From assembly GCA_903837605.1 (NCBI GenBank), contig CAILVF010000064.1, forward strand, positions 1-32,056: a stretch of DNA of 32,056 nt, written 5' to 3'. How positions within the stretch are numbered: position 1 is the first letter of the stretch; the number at the start of each line of letters is the position of its first letter. The DNA is from an uncultured Bacteroidales bacterium. GTDB lineage: Bacteria > Bacteroidota > Bacteroidia > Bacteroidales > FEN-979. Of this stretch, positions 1 to 7,989 are shown piece by piece. The notes under the pieces were generated by a model. The model did no database searches and was not told where the DNA came from. It worked only from the letters and a program-made list of their open reading frames with translations. The position numbers and the translations under genes were made by a program.

Positions 1-147
1 CCCGGTTCCCGGCTCCAGGCTCCCGGTTCCCGGCTCCAGGCTCCCGGTTCCCGGCTCCAGGCTCCCGGTTCCCGGCTCCCGGCTCCCGGCTCCCGGCTCC
101 CGGCTCCCGGCTCCCGGATCCCGAATCTTGCATCCTGCATCCTGTAC
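1..147. repeat. Heptameric tandem repeat, consensus CCCGGCT
   Basis: The stretch divides into consecutive 7-bp units without register loss. Three copies of a 21-bp higher-order unit (CCCGGTT, CCCGGCT, CCAGGCT) fill 1-63. One CCCGGTT follows at 64-70, then six perfect CCCGGCT at 71-112. Decaying units CCCGGAT, CCCGAAT, CTTGCAT, CCTGCAT and CCTGTAC reach 147. The array probably starts before the window. The perfect units contain no stop codon in any forward frame. The decayed end overlaps the signal peptide of the following gene. Related heptamers occur at 5448-5489 and inside aroA at 28568-28609. Confidence 0.95.
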
Positions 148-1065
148 CTCTTTCTTTGTTTCTTCTCTTCCGCCTCCATAGCCCAAACCACATCCTACGA
201 TGCTGTCATAGCAATTTACGTTAAAACATACAGTTCAGTAGCTGTAACCGAGATGAACCAGTACCATATTCCGGCCAGCATTACCCTGGCCCAGGGGATC
301 ATAGAATCGGGTGCGGGGCTGAGCAAGCTGGCCGCGGAAGCTAATAATCATTTCGGCATCAAATGCCATAAGGACTGGACCGGCAAAACATATCACCGTA
401 CCGATGACCGCATAGACGAATGTTTCAGGAAATATGACCATCCTGAGGATTCCTTCCGCGACCATTCGGTTTTTCTGGCCCAGAGGGACCGCTATAAAAG
501 CCTTTTCCTTCTGCCGGTGACCGATTACCATGCCTGGGCTGAGGGGCTGCAGAAGGCAGGCTATGCCACCAACCCGCAATATTCAGAGAGGCTGATCCAC
601 ACCATAGAACAATACCAGTTATACCTGTTTGACAAACCCGATTACCTTCCTGAAACTTTAGCCGCTGCTAACCCTGATTTCATAAGATATCCCTGGGTTG
701 CAACATTTATTGCGGTTGGTTTTGCTGATGACGGCAGGATTATTTATGATAACCATTCACTGAAATGCGTTGTGGCCCGGAATACCGACACCTTGTCAAA
801 ATTGGCGGCTCTTCTGGATGTTTCCGAAAAGAGGCTGATGAAATACAATGACCTGAAATTTCCCGGATCGCTCGAGACAGGTCAGGTGATATATTTTGAA
901 CCCAAAAAGCGTAAAGCTTTAGTCGCACTTCATATTGTAAAGGAAGGCGAGACCCTGTATGAGATATCCCAGCGTTACGGTATAAAAATGAAGCTGTTGC
1001 TAAAACGCAGCGGGATGTCGGCAGGGATTGAACCATACCCGGGACAGGCATTGCCACTGAGGTAA
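142..1065 (+). CDS. Secreted glucosaminidase (GH73-like) with two LysM repeats; 5' end unclear
   Basis: Likely an exported N-acetylglucosaminidase that cuts peptidoglycan during growth or cell separation. Numbering from the only ATG (253), the flagellar-FlgJ/GH73-type domain fills residues 1 to about 120, with the presumed catalytic Glu18 in GIIESGAG and the family motif NNHFGIKC. Two LysM repeats follow at about 170-217 and 222-268 and should bind the glycan. The ATG at 253 lies inside the catalytic domain. The frame is open upstream and encodes a hydrophobic stretch ending in SASIAQ (about 139-186), a good signal peptide with cleavage after SIA. No ATG, GTG or TTG precedes this peptide in frame; position 142 is a CTG used here as a nominal start. 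The frame stays open through the heptamer array to the window edge, so the true start may lie outside. It converges on the DUF3352-like gene with a 27-nt gap. Confidence 0.8.
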   Translation: MYLFLCFFSSASIAQTTSYDAVIAIYVKTYSSVAVTEMNQYHIPASITLAQGIIESGAGLSKLAAEANNHFGIKCHKDWTGKTYHRTDDRIDECFRKYDHPEDSFRDHSVFLAQRDRYKSLFLLPVTDYHAWAEGLQKAGYATNPQYSERLIHTIEQYQLYLFDKPDYLPETLAAANPDFIRYPWVATFIAVGFADDGRIIYDNHSLKCVVARNTDTLSKLAALLDVSEKRLMKYNDLKFPGSLETGQVIYFEPKKRKALVALHIVKEGETLYEISQRYGIKMKLLLKRSGMSAGIEPYPGQALPLR

Positions 1066-1092
1066 GATGGTAAAGCAGGGTAAATTTCACTT

Positions 1093-3837
1093 CTATCTCG
1101 AAGGGATGCGGTAATTGCGGAGGTAGCTGCCCGATCCCACCACCAGGTTAAGCGATTCCTCGCTGTCCATATGGCCGATGTCGAAAGCTGTGTTCCCGTA
1201 AACACCGGGTTCCATAGGATAATAGCCTTTTGAGTCGAACAGGAACAGTTCCCCTGTCTCAGGTATGGTAACGCCAATCATAGAAATATGGTTCAGGCGG
1301 TCATAAAGTACAAATGGTGCGCGGCTGATCTCCCTGCGGAACACATACGAATATATGAGCTTGTTGGAACGGCTGTAGTAGGATATCCTGTTCTTATCGA
1401 CGAATATATATTCAGGGACAATATTGCCCATCACATTCTCATTAAAGAACCAGTGGTGGGGCGAAAACTGTCCGAGGCTGATCTCGACTGTTTTCCCGTT
1501 TTCCTGGATAAATATAAGTTTCCCCCCCGGGCCCGTAGTCACAAAGATCCCTTTCTGGGCCATGTTTACAGGGTAGAAGGTAGAGTGGTCAGCCGGGCGG
1601 AACATAGGGCCCACCCTTATCCTTTGCCGGCCCTGGCGGTCAGTGATCATCAGGTTGTTCTCAAGGTCGCGTATAAAAAAGAAATCCTTGTGGTTAGAAA
1701 CAATATATTCTACCGGGTTGTGGATAGTCGCTTTCATCAGGGGCCTTTCCCAGTTCGTGATCGAATGCCCTTTAAGGTCGAACTGGTAAATACGTTTATC
1801 GTTAAAGGCGACAAAGACCCTGTAATCGGCTTTACGGTCAAAATTAACGATAGTAAGCGCACTGGTAGCCGGAATCGGGAAGCGCATGGGATAGTCCCGG
1901 GCAGGCTGTCCGTCTGATCTAAGGAGGTAGAGATGCGAGTCGGTGTTAAAGAAATAAAACACGGTGTCGCAATCAGGCATGGTCACAGGTTTGACTTTCG
2001 ACAGTATCTTCCCCATGACATGCAGCCTCCACCGAAGCAGTCCGTCGGCCCCATACTGGTAGATATTATTCAAAGTATCGCGTACAAGTATCACAGGGTC
2101 GCCCTTTACCATTGTATTCAGTATCTGGGGGCTGCCGGTTAAGGTCGTATCAAGTTTCGCCTGCCAGCTCAAGGGGCCCTCTTTATGGAGATTGGGGGTA
2201 TACCCGATAAAAATGCTTGTATAAAAGAATTCTCCCTGGGCCGAATACTGTATCCCTGCAGGCTGAAATTTTTTCAGGCTGTCGAGCATGGGATGAAGTG
2301 TTGAAAGCAGGGGATCATCGATCATCCGGCTTAAGGCTTTTGATGCATACGGGGTGTTGAAATAAATGAAAATGTTGGACTTTGCCGCCATTTTACCGTT
2401 GAAATCAAGATAGTCTTTGTTCCTTCCGAGGGTATAACCGGTGATATTCTCGTCGATAAGGAATTTCAATGCCGACGGGTCCTGCCCGAAGACAAGGCAG
2501 TGGTTGATAAAGGTATACCAGCCATGGCCTGCAGGTTCAAAGAGAGAGCCGAAGAGATTCTGGAGAACATGATTGAAATGGAGACCGGTGATCCTGTATC
2601 CTTTATACCTTAAAGAGTCCTTTTTCAGGCCTATCCTTACCCTGAGGCTGTCGAGCAGTGACACGGCCAGAAGGGAATCCCTGACCTGGAAAGCAGCATA
2701 GACCTTGTCGATGCCCTGGCCCGAATCGGCTTCCATTGTAAAAACCATAGCCTGTTTTCCCATCCATGGCAGAAAAAAATCGGAAAGGTTGATACGGTAT
2801 CTCTGGTTCATCAGGCTGAGCGCATTCTGGTTCCCAGCTTCCAGCTCATCCTGGTGGTTCCTCAGCTCCAGGCGTTCGAAGTAAGCAGTAAGATCCCCCC
2901 ATCCGAAGAAAGCAAAAAAAGCAGTCTTCTCAGGTGCCACTGAAATCAGTTCATTGGGCTGTGGCTCCTGGCCTGTAAACAGGTTGAGGTAATGAAAGGT
3001 GGTATCGTCGGCAAGGGTAAACCCGTTCAGGAAAAGTTCGTCCTTTTTTATGATCACATCCAGCCCGCTCCATGATGCAAGACGCGCCAGCTGGATCAGG
3101 GCCATATGATTTTCAGTCCTCGAGATCCTCGATAAAGCCAGTGCCAACATGCGATAGTTCACATAGATGTTCGCATCGGCTTTTTTTCCCGAAGGGGCTT
3201 CCACTTTGTGAAATCCCGAAGCCTGGAAAGCGGGGGTGTTGAAAGTGAGGCGGTCGATGGATTTTTTCACCAGGTCGGCAAGAAAACTTCCGATGAATAC
3301 ACCTTTGACCGTAGAATAATAGAACGGAGACGATTTATCGCTGCTCTGCAGCCGGTGGATAGTGGTTGAGGCATACGGAGTTTCGCTGATCTTCGCCGAA
3401 TCCCCGAAAAGCTCTTTTGCAAATTCGTCGGCATACTTCCCGGGATCCAGGCCGGGAGCGGAAGTTAGAAAAACCACGCCGAACCTGGTATGGCCGCTGA
3501 GAGTGAGCGTGAGCACAAGATTATACCGCTGCAGCACAGCGCTGATATTCTTATTCTTACGGCTTATGGAATCAAACAAATGAAGCTCGTTCTTGATTGA
3601 CCGTATCACAGGATAACGAGATAGTGAGTTCCAGATAAGGTTTGAACGGTTAAGCTCTTCCCATAGATTGCCGGGTTTGTTGATTTTAATAATAAGCGCC
3701 GTATTGTCGGGCACTGCATTCAACGGCGATTCATCAGGCTGGACTGAATATTCGGCAAGCCGGTAAATGCCCCAGCCCAGGACTGCCAGTATTAACACCG
3801 CCCCGATGGAGAGTAGCCATGCTTTGGGTCTCTTCAT
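1093..3837 (-). CDS. Large membrane-anchored DUF3352-like protein with propeller-like C-terminal half
   Basis: A 914-residue protein of unknown function. Residues about 8-28 form one hydrophobic segment after a basic start (MKRPK), so it is either anchored in the inner membrane with the bulk in the periplasm or exported by an uncleaved signal. The first part (PDNTALIIKINKP, then alternating strands to about residue 560) resembles the DUF3352 family of Bacteroidota. The last about 330 residues contain repeated blade-like stretches with W/Y and DG turns (GADGLLRW, DSHLYLLRSDG, DKRIYQFDLKG, TDRQGRQR), suggesting a beta-propeller of the quinoprotein type. No catalytic motif was recognised. Its start codon overlaps the rnhB stop by 4 nt (ATGA), so the two are translationally coupled. 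The family call is from memory of sequence style, and the function is unknown. Confidence 0.75.
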   Translation of the reverse strand: MKRPKAWLLSIGAVLILAVLGWGIYRLAEYSVQPDESPLNAVPDNTALIIKINKPGNLWEELNRSNLIWNSLSRYPVIRSIKNELHLFDSISRKNKNISAVLQRYNLVLTLTLSGHTRFGVVFLTSAPGLDPGKYADEFAKELFGDSAKISETPYASTTIHRLQSSDKSSPFYYSTVKGVFIGSFLADLVKKSIDRLTFNTPAFQASGFHKVEAPSGKKADANIYVNYRMLALALSRISRTENHMALIQLARLASWSGLDVIIKKDELFLNGFTLADDTTFHYLNLFTGQEPQPNELISVAPEKTAFFAFFGWGDLTAYFERLELRNHQDELEAGNQNALSLMNQRYRINLSDFFLPWMGKQAMVFTMEADSGQGIDKVYAAFQVRDSLLAVSLLDSLRVRIGLKKDSLRYKGYRITGLHFNHVLQNLFGSLFEPAGHGWYTFINHCLVFGQDPSALKFLIDENITGYTLGRNKDYLDFNGKMAAKSNIFIYFNTPYASKALSRMIDDPLLSTLHPMLDSLKKFQPAGIQYSAQGEFFYTSIFIGYTPNLHKEGPLSWQAKLDTTLTGSPQILNTMVKGDPVILVRDTLNNIYQYGADGLLRWRLHVMGKILSKVKPVTMPDCDTVFYFFNTDSHLYLLRSDGQPARDYPMRFPIPATSALTIVNFDRKADYRVFVAFNDKRIYQFDLKGHSITNWERPLMKATIHNPVEYIVSNHKDFFFIRDLENNLMITDRQGRQRIRVGPMFRPADHSTFYPVNMAQKGIFVTTGPGGKLIFIQENGKTVEISLGQFSPHHWFFNENVMGNIVPEYIFVDKNRISYYSRSNKLIYSYVFRREISRAPFVLYDRLNHISMIGVTIPETGELFLFDSKGYYPMEPGVYGNTAFDIGHMDSEESLNLVVGSGSYLRNYRIPSR

Positions 3838-4430
3838 AAGGCCAGTTTTAGTTGTTGGTACAACCTGAAACTCATACGGTGGTGGTGGCAGGGTCCGTAT
3901 AAACAGATTGCCTCACGGTGCCTTTGGCTGGGGTAGCCCTTATTGTTTGCCCAGTCATACCGGGGAAAATCTTTCGCAATGCTGCACATATACTCATCCC
4001 TCTGTGTTTTTGCCAGGATGGAGGCTGCCGCCACCGACATGAATTTTGCATCTCCTTTTATAATGCACTGATGGCGGATGTTGTTAATGGGTTTGAAACG
4101 GTTCCCGTCGACAAGCAGGAGTTCAGGCTTTATTGAAAGTTTTTCGACGGCATGGTGCATGGCAAGGATGGAAGCATTGAGTATGTTGATCTCATCGATA
4201 GTGCCGGCTGAGACAGTGGCAACGGCCCATGCAAGGGCCTCCTGTTCAATCCTTTTCCTGAGTTGTTCCCGTTTACGGGCCGTGAGCTGCTTCGAATCAT
4301 TCAGCTCCAAATCCTTATAGCCTTGAGGGAAAATGACTGCAGCGGCAAAAACCGGACCGGCCAAACAGCCTCTTCCTGCTTCGTCAAGTCCTGCTTCCAG
4401 TAAACCCTCGGTATAAGAGGCCTGTAACAT
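3834..4430 (-). CDS. rnhB: Ribonuclease HII
   Basis: Cleaves the RNA strand of RNA/DNA hybrids and removes single ribonucleotides misincorporated in DNA, in the cytoplasm. The 198-residue length is normal for RNase HII. The signature DEAGRG is at residues 16-21, supplying the catalytic Asp16 and Glu17. The third acidic residue is in LLLVDGNR (about residue 110), and the fourth in ASILAKTQRDEYM (about 140). The start is the ATG at 4430, 11 nt downstream of the DUF6427-like gene, and the stop overlaps the start of the DUF3352-like gene, so it is the fourth gene of a five-gene minus-strand run. All key residues are present. Confidence 0.97.
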   Translation of the reverse strand: MLQASYTEGLLEAGLDEAGRGCLAGPVFAAAVIFPQGYKDLELNDSKQLTARKREQLRKRIEQEALAWAVATVSAGTIDEINILNASILAMHHAVEKLSIKPELLLVDGNRFKPINNIRHQCIIKGDAKFMSVAAASILAKTQRDEYMCSIAKDFPRYDWANNKGYPSQRHREAICLYGPCHHHRMSFRLYQQLKLAL

Positions 4431-4441
4431 AAGCCTTTTTT

Positions 4442-5431
4442 TTATTCAGGGTTATAAAAGTACGAATTGATAAGGATCAGCAGGAAATAAATCAGGAAAA
4501 TGACCTCGGCCCACCTCTTTTTCTTAATCCCAAGGAATGCTGAAGTCAGAAGCAGGGTGAGGGAGGGGAAGAGCAGGATCAGATGGTAAACAACCATCGT
4601 CGTTGAGTAGGCCACGCTCAGCATCGAGATCAGTACAAGCCAAACCACGAGATATGTTTTAGCCCTGATCTCGGCTGTTTTTTCCATCGGGCCGCTTAAC
4701 ATATGAGAAAAGCCCCAGACCGCAAGCACCAGGGTGAAAATCCCTATGACCCAATCGTCGGTATGCAGGTGGATGGGATAGAAGAAAAACGACGCAAGCA
4801 TCTTCTCATAAACTACGATCTGGCCCCGGAGCTGATCGGTGAGGAAATAAAATACTGCAAGAAAGAAATAGGGTGTCAGCACACCTATTACACCAGCGGC
4901 CCATTCCCTCCATTTAACCGAACGGAACAGCACAAAACATACCGGTAATATTCCCAGCATCAGCAGGTAAGGGAAATAGAACAACGAACCCAGAGCGGCA
5001 AGGAAACCTGCTCCATAGACCAGGTCCAGGTCGTCGCTCCTGTTGTAGGACTTCATCAGGCTATTCAGGATAAGAAGCGTTATGACGATGCTGATATTAA
5101 GTGGGTGAATTGTAAGGTATATGGGGGAAGAACTCATCATGATAAGGAAAACCAGGGATGCCAGTGAAGAGTTCTTGAGTACCAGTTCGTGCCGGTTAAA
5201 CATTATGTTAAGCCACCATGTCTCAAGCAAAACGAGCAGAAAACCAAGGATTACGGAAAGGTGGGGCAGGTTTCCAAGCAGAGAGTAAAGTAAACTGTAA
5301 AGAGGGACAGGACCTTCAGGAGGGGGAATATGCGGGGGTAAAATGAATGCTTTGCCCCAGAGGATAAACCCAATCAGACCAATAACAAGGTACTGGGCGG
5401 CGAAGCTGGAGCGGAAAAAGCGGATGAACAT
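4442..5431 (-). CDS. Polytopic membrane protein, DUF6427-like
   Basis: A 329-residue, very hydrophobic protein with about nine to ten predicted membrane segments, beginning with QYLVIGLIGFILWG at residues 13-26. There is a short aromatic/charged loop (residues about 125-140, MKSYNRSDDLDLVYGAGF) between two membrane blocks. Sequence style and position between purD and rnhB fit the DUF6427 family, an uncharacterised family of Bacteroidota inner-membrane proteins. No transporter or enzyme motif was recognised. It lies 62 nt after purD, a gap occupied by a short heptamer repeat, and 11 nt before rnhB. Function is unknown; co-transcription with housekeeping genes suggests constitutive expression. 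Confidence 0.7.
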   Translation of the reverse strand: MFIRFFRSSFAAQYLVIGLIGFILWGKAFILPPHIPPPEGPVPLYSLLYSLLGNLPHLSVILGFLLVLLETWWLNIMFNRHELVLKNSSLASLVFLIMMSSSPIYLTIHPLNISIVITLLILNSLMKSYNRSDDLDLVYGAGFLAALGSLFYFPYLLMLGILPVCFVLFRSVKWREWAAGVIGVLTPYFFLAVFYFLTDQLRGQIVVYEKMLASFFFYPIHLHTDDWVIGIFTLVLAVWGFSHMLSGPMEKTAEIRAKTYLVVWLVLISMLSVAYSTTMVVYHLILLFPSLTLLLTSAFLGIKKKRWAEVIFLIYFLLILINSYFYNPE

Positions 5432-5447
5432 GTCTTAAAATGAAAAA

Positions 5448-5489
5448 AGTGACTGGTGACTGGTGACTAGTTACCAGTTGCTAGTGATA
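5448..5489. repeat. Short heptamer repeat with near-palindromic centre
   Basis: Six 7-bp units fill the purD / DUF6427 gap: AGTGACT, GGTGACT, GGTGACT, AGTTACC, AGTTGCT and AGTGATA. The centre 5459-5478 (ACTGGTGACTAGTTACCAGT) is an inverted repeat with a single G-T mismatch pair. It would form a hairpin in the RNA of the minus-strand operon. Read on the other strand the unit is AGTCACC, close to the AGTCCCC phase of the units in aroA, so it looks like the same repeat family. Confidence 0.8.
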
Positions 5490-5493
5490 CAAT

Positions 5494-6765
5494 TTATAAA
5501 TCAAATCCTATATCCTTTCGGTAGTACCTGCCCTCGAATTCAATTTTTTCAGCATTGCTGTAAGTAAGGGCAAGGGCTTCATGCATGCTTTTCCCGAATG
5601 AAGTTACTGCAATGACCCTTCCCCCGTTGGTGATGAGCTCGCCTTGTTTGATGGCTGTTCCAGCGTGAAACACCAGGGACCCTTCAACTTTCTTTTCACC
5701 ACTTATCGTTTTGCCTTTTTCATAGGCATCGGGGTAACCCCTGGAAACCAGCATGACGGTTGCACAAACATGAGGATCAATTTGAATTGTTTGTATATCC
5801 AGCTTCCGTTCGGCAACCGCTACCAGTAATTCTATTAAATCGTTCTTGATCCTCGGGATCACCGACTCGGTTTCGGGATCTCCCAAACGGCAGTTATATT
5901 CGATTACGAAAGGGTCCCCCTTAACATTCATCAGCCCTGCGAAAATAAAACCGGTATAATCCAGGCCGTCGTTTTTCAATCCTTCAACGGTCGGCTTCAG
6001 GATACGTTCTTCAACTTTCTTCAGGAAAGCCTCATCGGCAAAAGATACAGGGGATACTGAGCCCATGCCCCCGGTATTGGGGCCGGTATCGCCTTCGCCT
6101 ATTTTTTTATAATCCTTTGCTTCCGGAAGGACCAGGTAGGAATTCCCGTCGGTGATCACGAAACAGGAGCACTCGATTCCTGACAGGAACTCCTCGACAA
6201 CAACCCTTGCTGAAGCTTGTCCGAACTTGGCATCCTTCAGCATGGCGGTAAGCTCATCCAGGGCTTCTTCTTCCGACTGGCATATCACCACTCCCTTGCC
6301 TGCAGCGAGTCCGTCGGCCTTTAACACATAGGGCGGTTTCAGGGAACGTATAAATTCAAGCCCTTCCTTCAGGGTTGAAGGATCGAAGGTTTCATATGCT
6401 GCCGTGGGGATCCCGTGGCGGACCATAAACTGTTTTGCGAAATCCTTGCTGCCTTCAAGCCGGGCTGCAGCTGCGGTCGGTCCTATGACGGGGATCTTTT
6501 TCAGTTCATTATCGGCGAGGAAGAAATCGTGTATGCCTTTTACCAGCGGGTCCTCGGGTCCGACAACAAGCATGTCAATGCCTGTTTCCAAAACGAACTT
6601 CCTGATCCCGGCAAAGTCATTCACCGAAAGAGGCACATTGTCGCCGAATTGGGATGTCCCTGCATTTCCAGGGGCAATAAACAGCTTCCCTAAGAGGGGG
6701 CTTTGTGATATTTTCCAGGCCAGGGCATGTTCCCTGCCTCCTGAGCCAAGCAGAAGTATTTTCAT
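5494..6765 (-). CDS. purD: Phosphoribosylamine-glycine ligase (GARS)
   Basis: Joins 5-phosphoribosylamine and glycine with ATP, the second step of de novo purine synthesis. The 423 residues match the usual monofunctional length. The N-terminal domain opens with MKILLLGSGGREHALAWK, the hallmark start. The ATP-grasp part shows KADGLAAGKGVV (about residues 149-160), the signature GDPETESVIPRI (about 292-303) and GDTGPNTGGMGSVSP (about 226-240). The C-terminal domain ends with YSNAEKIEFEGRYYRKDIG. It is second in the minus-strand run, 6 nt after the glycosyltransferase gene, so the two should share a message. No oddities were seen. Confidence 0.98.
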   Translation of the reverse strand: MKILLLGSGGREHALAWKISQSPLLGKLFIAPGNAGTSQFGDNVPLSVNDFAGIRKFVLETGIDMLVVGPEDPLVKGIHDFFLADNELKKIPVIGPTAAAARLEGSKDFAKQFMVRHGIPTAAYETFDPSTLKEGLEFIRSLKPPYVLKADGLAAGKGVVICQSEEEALDELTAMLKDAKFGQASARVVVEEFLSGIECSCFVITDGNSYLVLPEAKDYKKIGEGDTGPNTGGMGSVSPVSFADEAFLKKVEERILKPTVEGLKNDGLDYTGFIFAGLMNVKGDPFVIEYNCRLGDPETESVIPRIKNDLIELLVAVAERKLDIQTIQIDPHVCATVMLVSRGYPDAYEKGKTISGEKKVEGSLVFHAGTAIKQGELITNGGRVIAVTSFGKSMHEALALTYSNAEKIEFEGRYYRKDIGFDL

Positions 6766-6771
6766 ATACGA

Positions 6772-7899
6772 TCAGGATTTAAGAGCCTTTTCAATGGATT
6801 CCCAGAGGCGGTCGGCAGTCTTCTGCCAGTTAAACAGGTCTTTCCTCTTCCTGCCGCGAATAATAAGGTCCTGGCGGATGCTCTCATAATTCGCAATCTT
6901 GTAAAGGGCGTCAGAAATACTTTCAGGGCTGAAAGGATCGACGAAGAGAGCCGCGTCCCCGGCCACTTCAGGCATAGAGGTTACTTTTGAAGTGATCACC
7001 GGCACATCGCAGCGGAACGCTTCAACAATGGGGATGCCGAATCCTTCAAAATAAGAAACATAGGTGAGGGCCAGCGCAGAACCAAGCACGCTTACGAGCT
7101 CTTCTATCTCCAGACGGCCGATAAACACGACATCATCGGAAAAAACCATTTCCTGGAAAGCCATATCAATGTCGCTGGTCCACCATTTCTTGGCGCCAAC
7201 GATCAGCAGTTTCACTTCCGAAGGATTTGATTTTTTAAAGAGGTCGAAAGCCCGGAAAAGATTTGCCAGGTTTTTCCTGGGATGAAGAGAACCTATAAAA
7301 ACAAAGTACCGGCATCCGTCGGAATATTCCTCCCTGGTTTTCTTTTTTTCTTCCTCGCTCAGCGGATGATAAGCTTCATTGTACCCGTCGTATACTACAT
7401 CGATCTTGGAAGGGTCAACATGGTACTGCCTTACAATGTCTTCTTTTGAAAATTCCGATACTGTGGCAATCCTTGCCGCCCGGGCAGCATACCTGGGGAA
7501 ATAGTACCGGTAAAACCTCCTGGTCCAGAAGGGCAGGTCCTGGGGGTAATGCTCAAAATTCAGGTCATGGAAAACCGCCATGGACTTTACATCTGTTTTG
7601 AGGGACAGGTAGCCGTCGGGTGAAAGGAAAAGATCGGGCTTCAGTTTTTTAAAAAGACCCGGGAGAGTAAGTTCAAACCACCAGTAATAAAGGAATGGGT
7701 GGCGGGCGTGGGGATATTGGATTACAGGGGTGACATTATCGGAAAATAAAAATTCCGTGTCATACTCGCGGTCAAAAATAAAATAAAAACGATGTTCCGG
7801 ATGCTGGCTGGTAATGCGTTTGAGAGATTCATAAGTAAACCATCCTATCCCTTCGAGTCTGTTACGGATCAGCAGGCGGGTATTGACAGCAATATTCAT
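6772..7899 (-). CDS. Glycosyltransferase, GT4-like (GT-B fold)
   Basis: Transfers a sugar from a nucleotide donor during assembly of a surface glycan, probably at the cytoplasmic face of the inner membrane. Starting at the ATG at 7899 (MNIAVNTRLL) gives 375 residues with the usual N-terminal strand. A longer frame to 7995 adds 32 residues unlike the family and would overlap the divergent flippase gene, so it was not used. The C-terminal Rossmann domain begins at RYFVFIGSLHPRKNL. The donor-site motif EGFGIPIVEAF has the two glutamates of the E-x7-E pattern, and TSMPEVAGDAALFVDP is the typical following helix and strand. It is divergent from the flippase gene and heads the operon that includes purD. 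Donor and acceptor are not predictable. Confidence 0.9.
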   Translation of the reverse strand: MNIAVNTRLLIRNRLEGIGWFTYESLKRITSQHPEHRFYFIFDREYDTEFLFSDNVTPVIQYPHARHPFLYYWWFELTLPGLFKKLKPDLFLSPDGYLSLKTDVKSMAVFHDLNFEHYPQDLPFWTRRFYRYYFPRYAARAARIATVSEFSKEDIVRQYHVDPSKIDVVYDGYNEAYHPLSEEEKKKTREEYSDGCRYFVFIGSLHPRKNLANLFRAFDLFKKSNPSEVKLLIVGAKKWWTSDIDMAFQEMVFSDDVVFIGRLEIEELVSVLGSALALTYVSYFEGFGIPIVEAFRCDVPVITSKVTSMPEVAGDAALFVDPFSPESISDALYKIANYESIRQDLIIRGRKRKDLFNWQKTADRLWESIEKALKS

Positions 7900-7908
7900 C
7901 GAATTGTT

Positions 7909-7916
7909 TAACTTTG
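7909..7916 (+). promoter_or_regulatory. Candidate -7 element (TAACTTTG) for the polysaccharide block
   Basis: TAACTTTG matches the Bacteroidota primary-sigma -7 consensus TAnnTTTG exactly. It faces the flippase gene and would give a leader of about 70 nt. A TTG at 7883-7885 is the nearest -33-like triplet, but its 23-nt spacing is too long, so support is partial. The position, just upstream of the glycosyltransferase ATG at 7899, argues for the shorter glycosyltransferase start. Confidence 0.4.
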
Positions 7917-7947
7917 TCACAAATATCATAATATTTTTTAATGATTG

Positions 7948-7966
7948 TCGGGGAAAATATTCCCGA
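7948..7966. promoter_or_regulatory. Inverted repeat in the flippase leader
   Basis: TCGGGGA pairs with TTCCCGA across a 5-nt AT loop (7 pairs, one G-T). It lies between the candidate promoter and the flippase ATG, 23 nt before the start, and in the divergent region of the glycosyltransferase gene. It could be an operator or a leader hairpin. Nothing else in the sequence distinguishes the two. Confidence 0.35.
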
Positions 7967-7989
7967 TGGATCAGGAAAATTGAAATCAG

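Noticed and set aside
1..147. CRISPR array
   Set aside because: The unit is 7 bp with no unique spacers; it is a simple tandem repeat.
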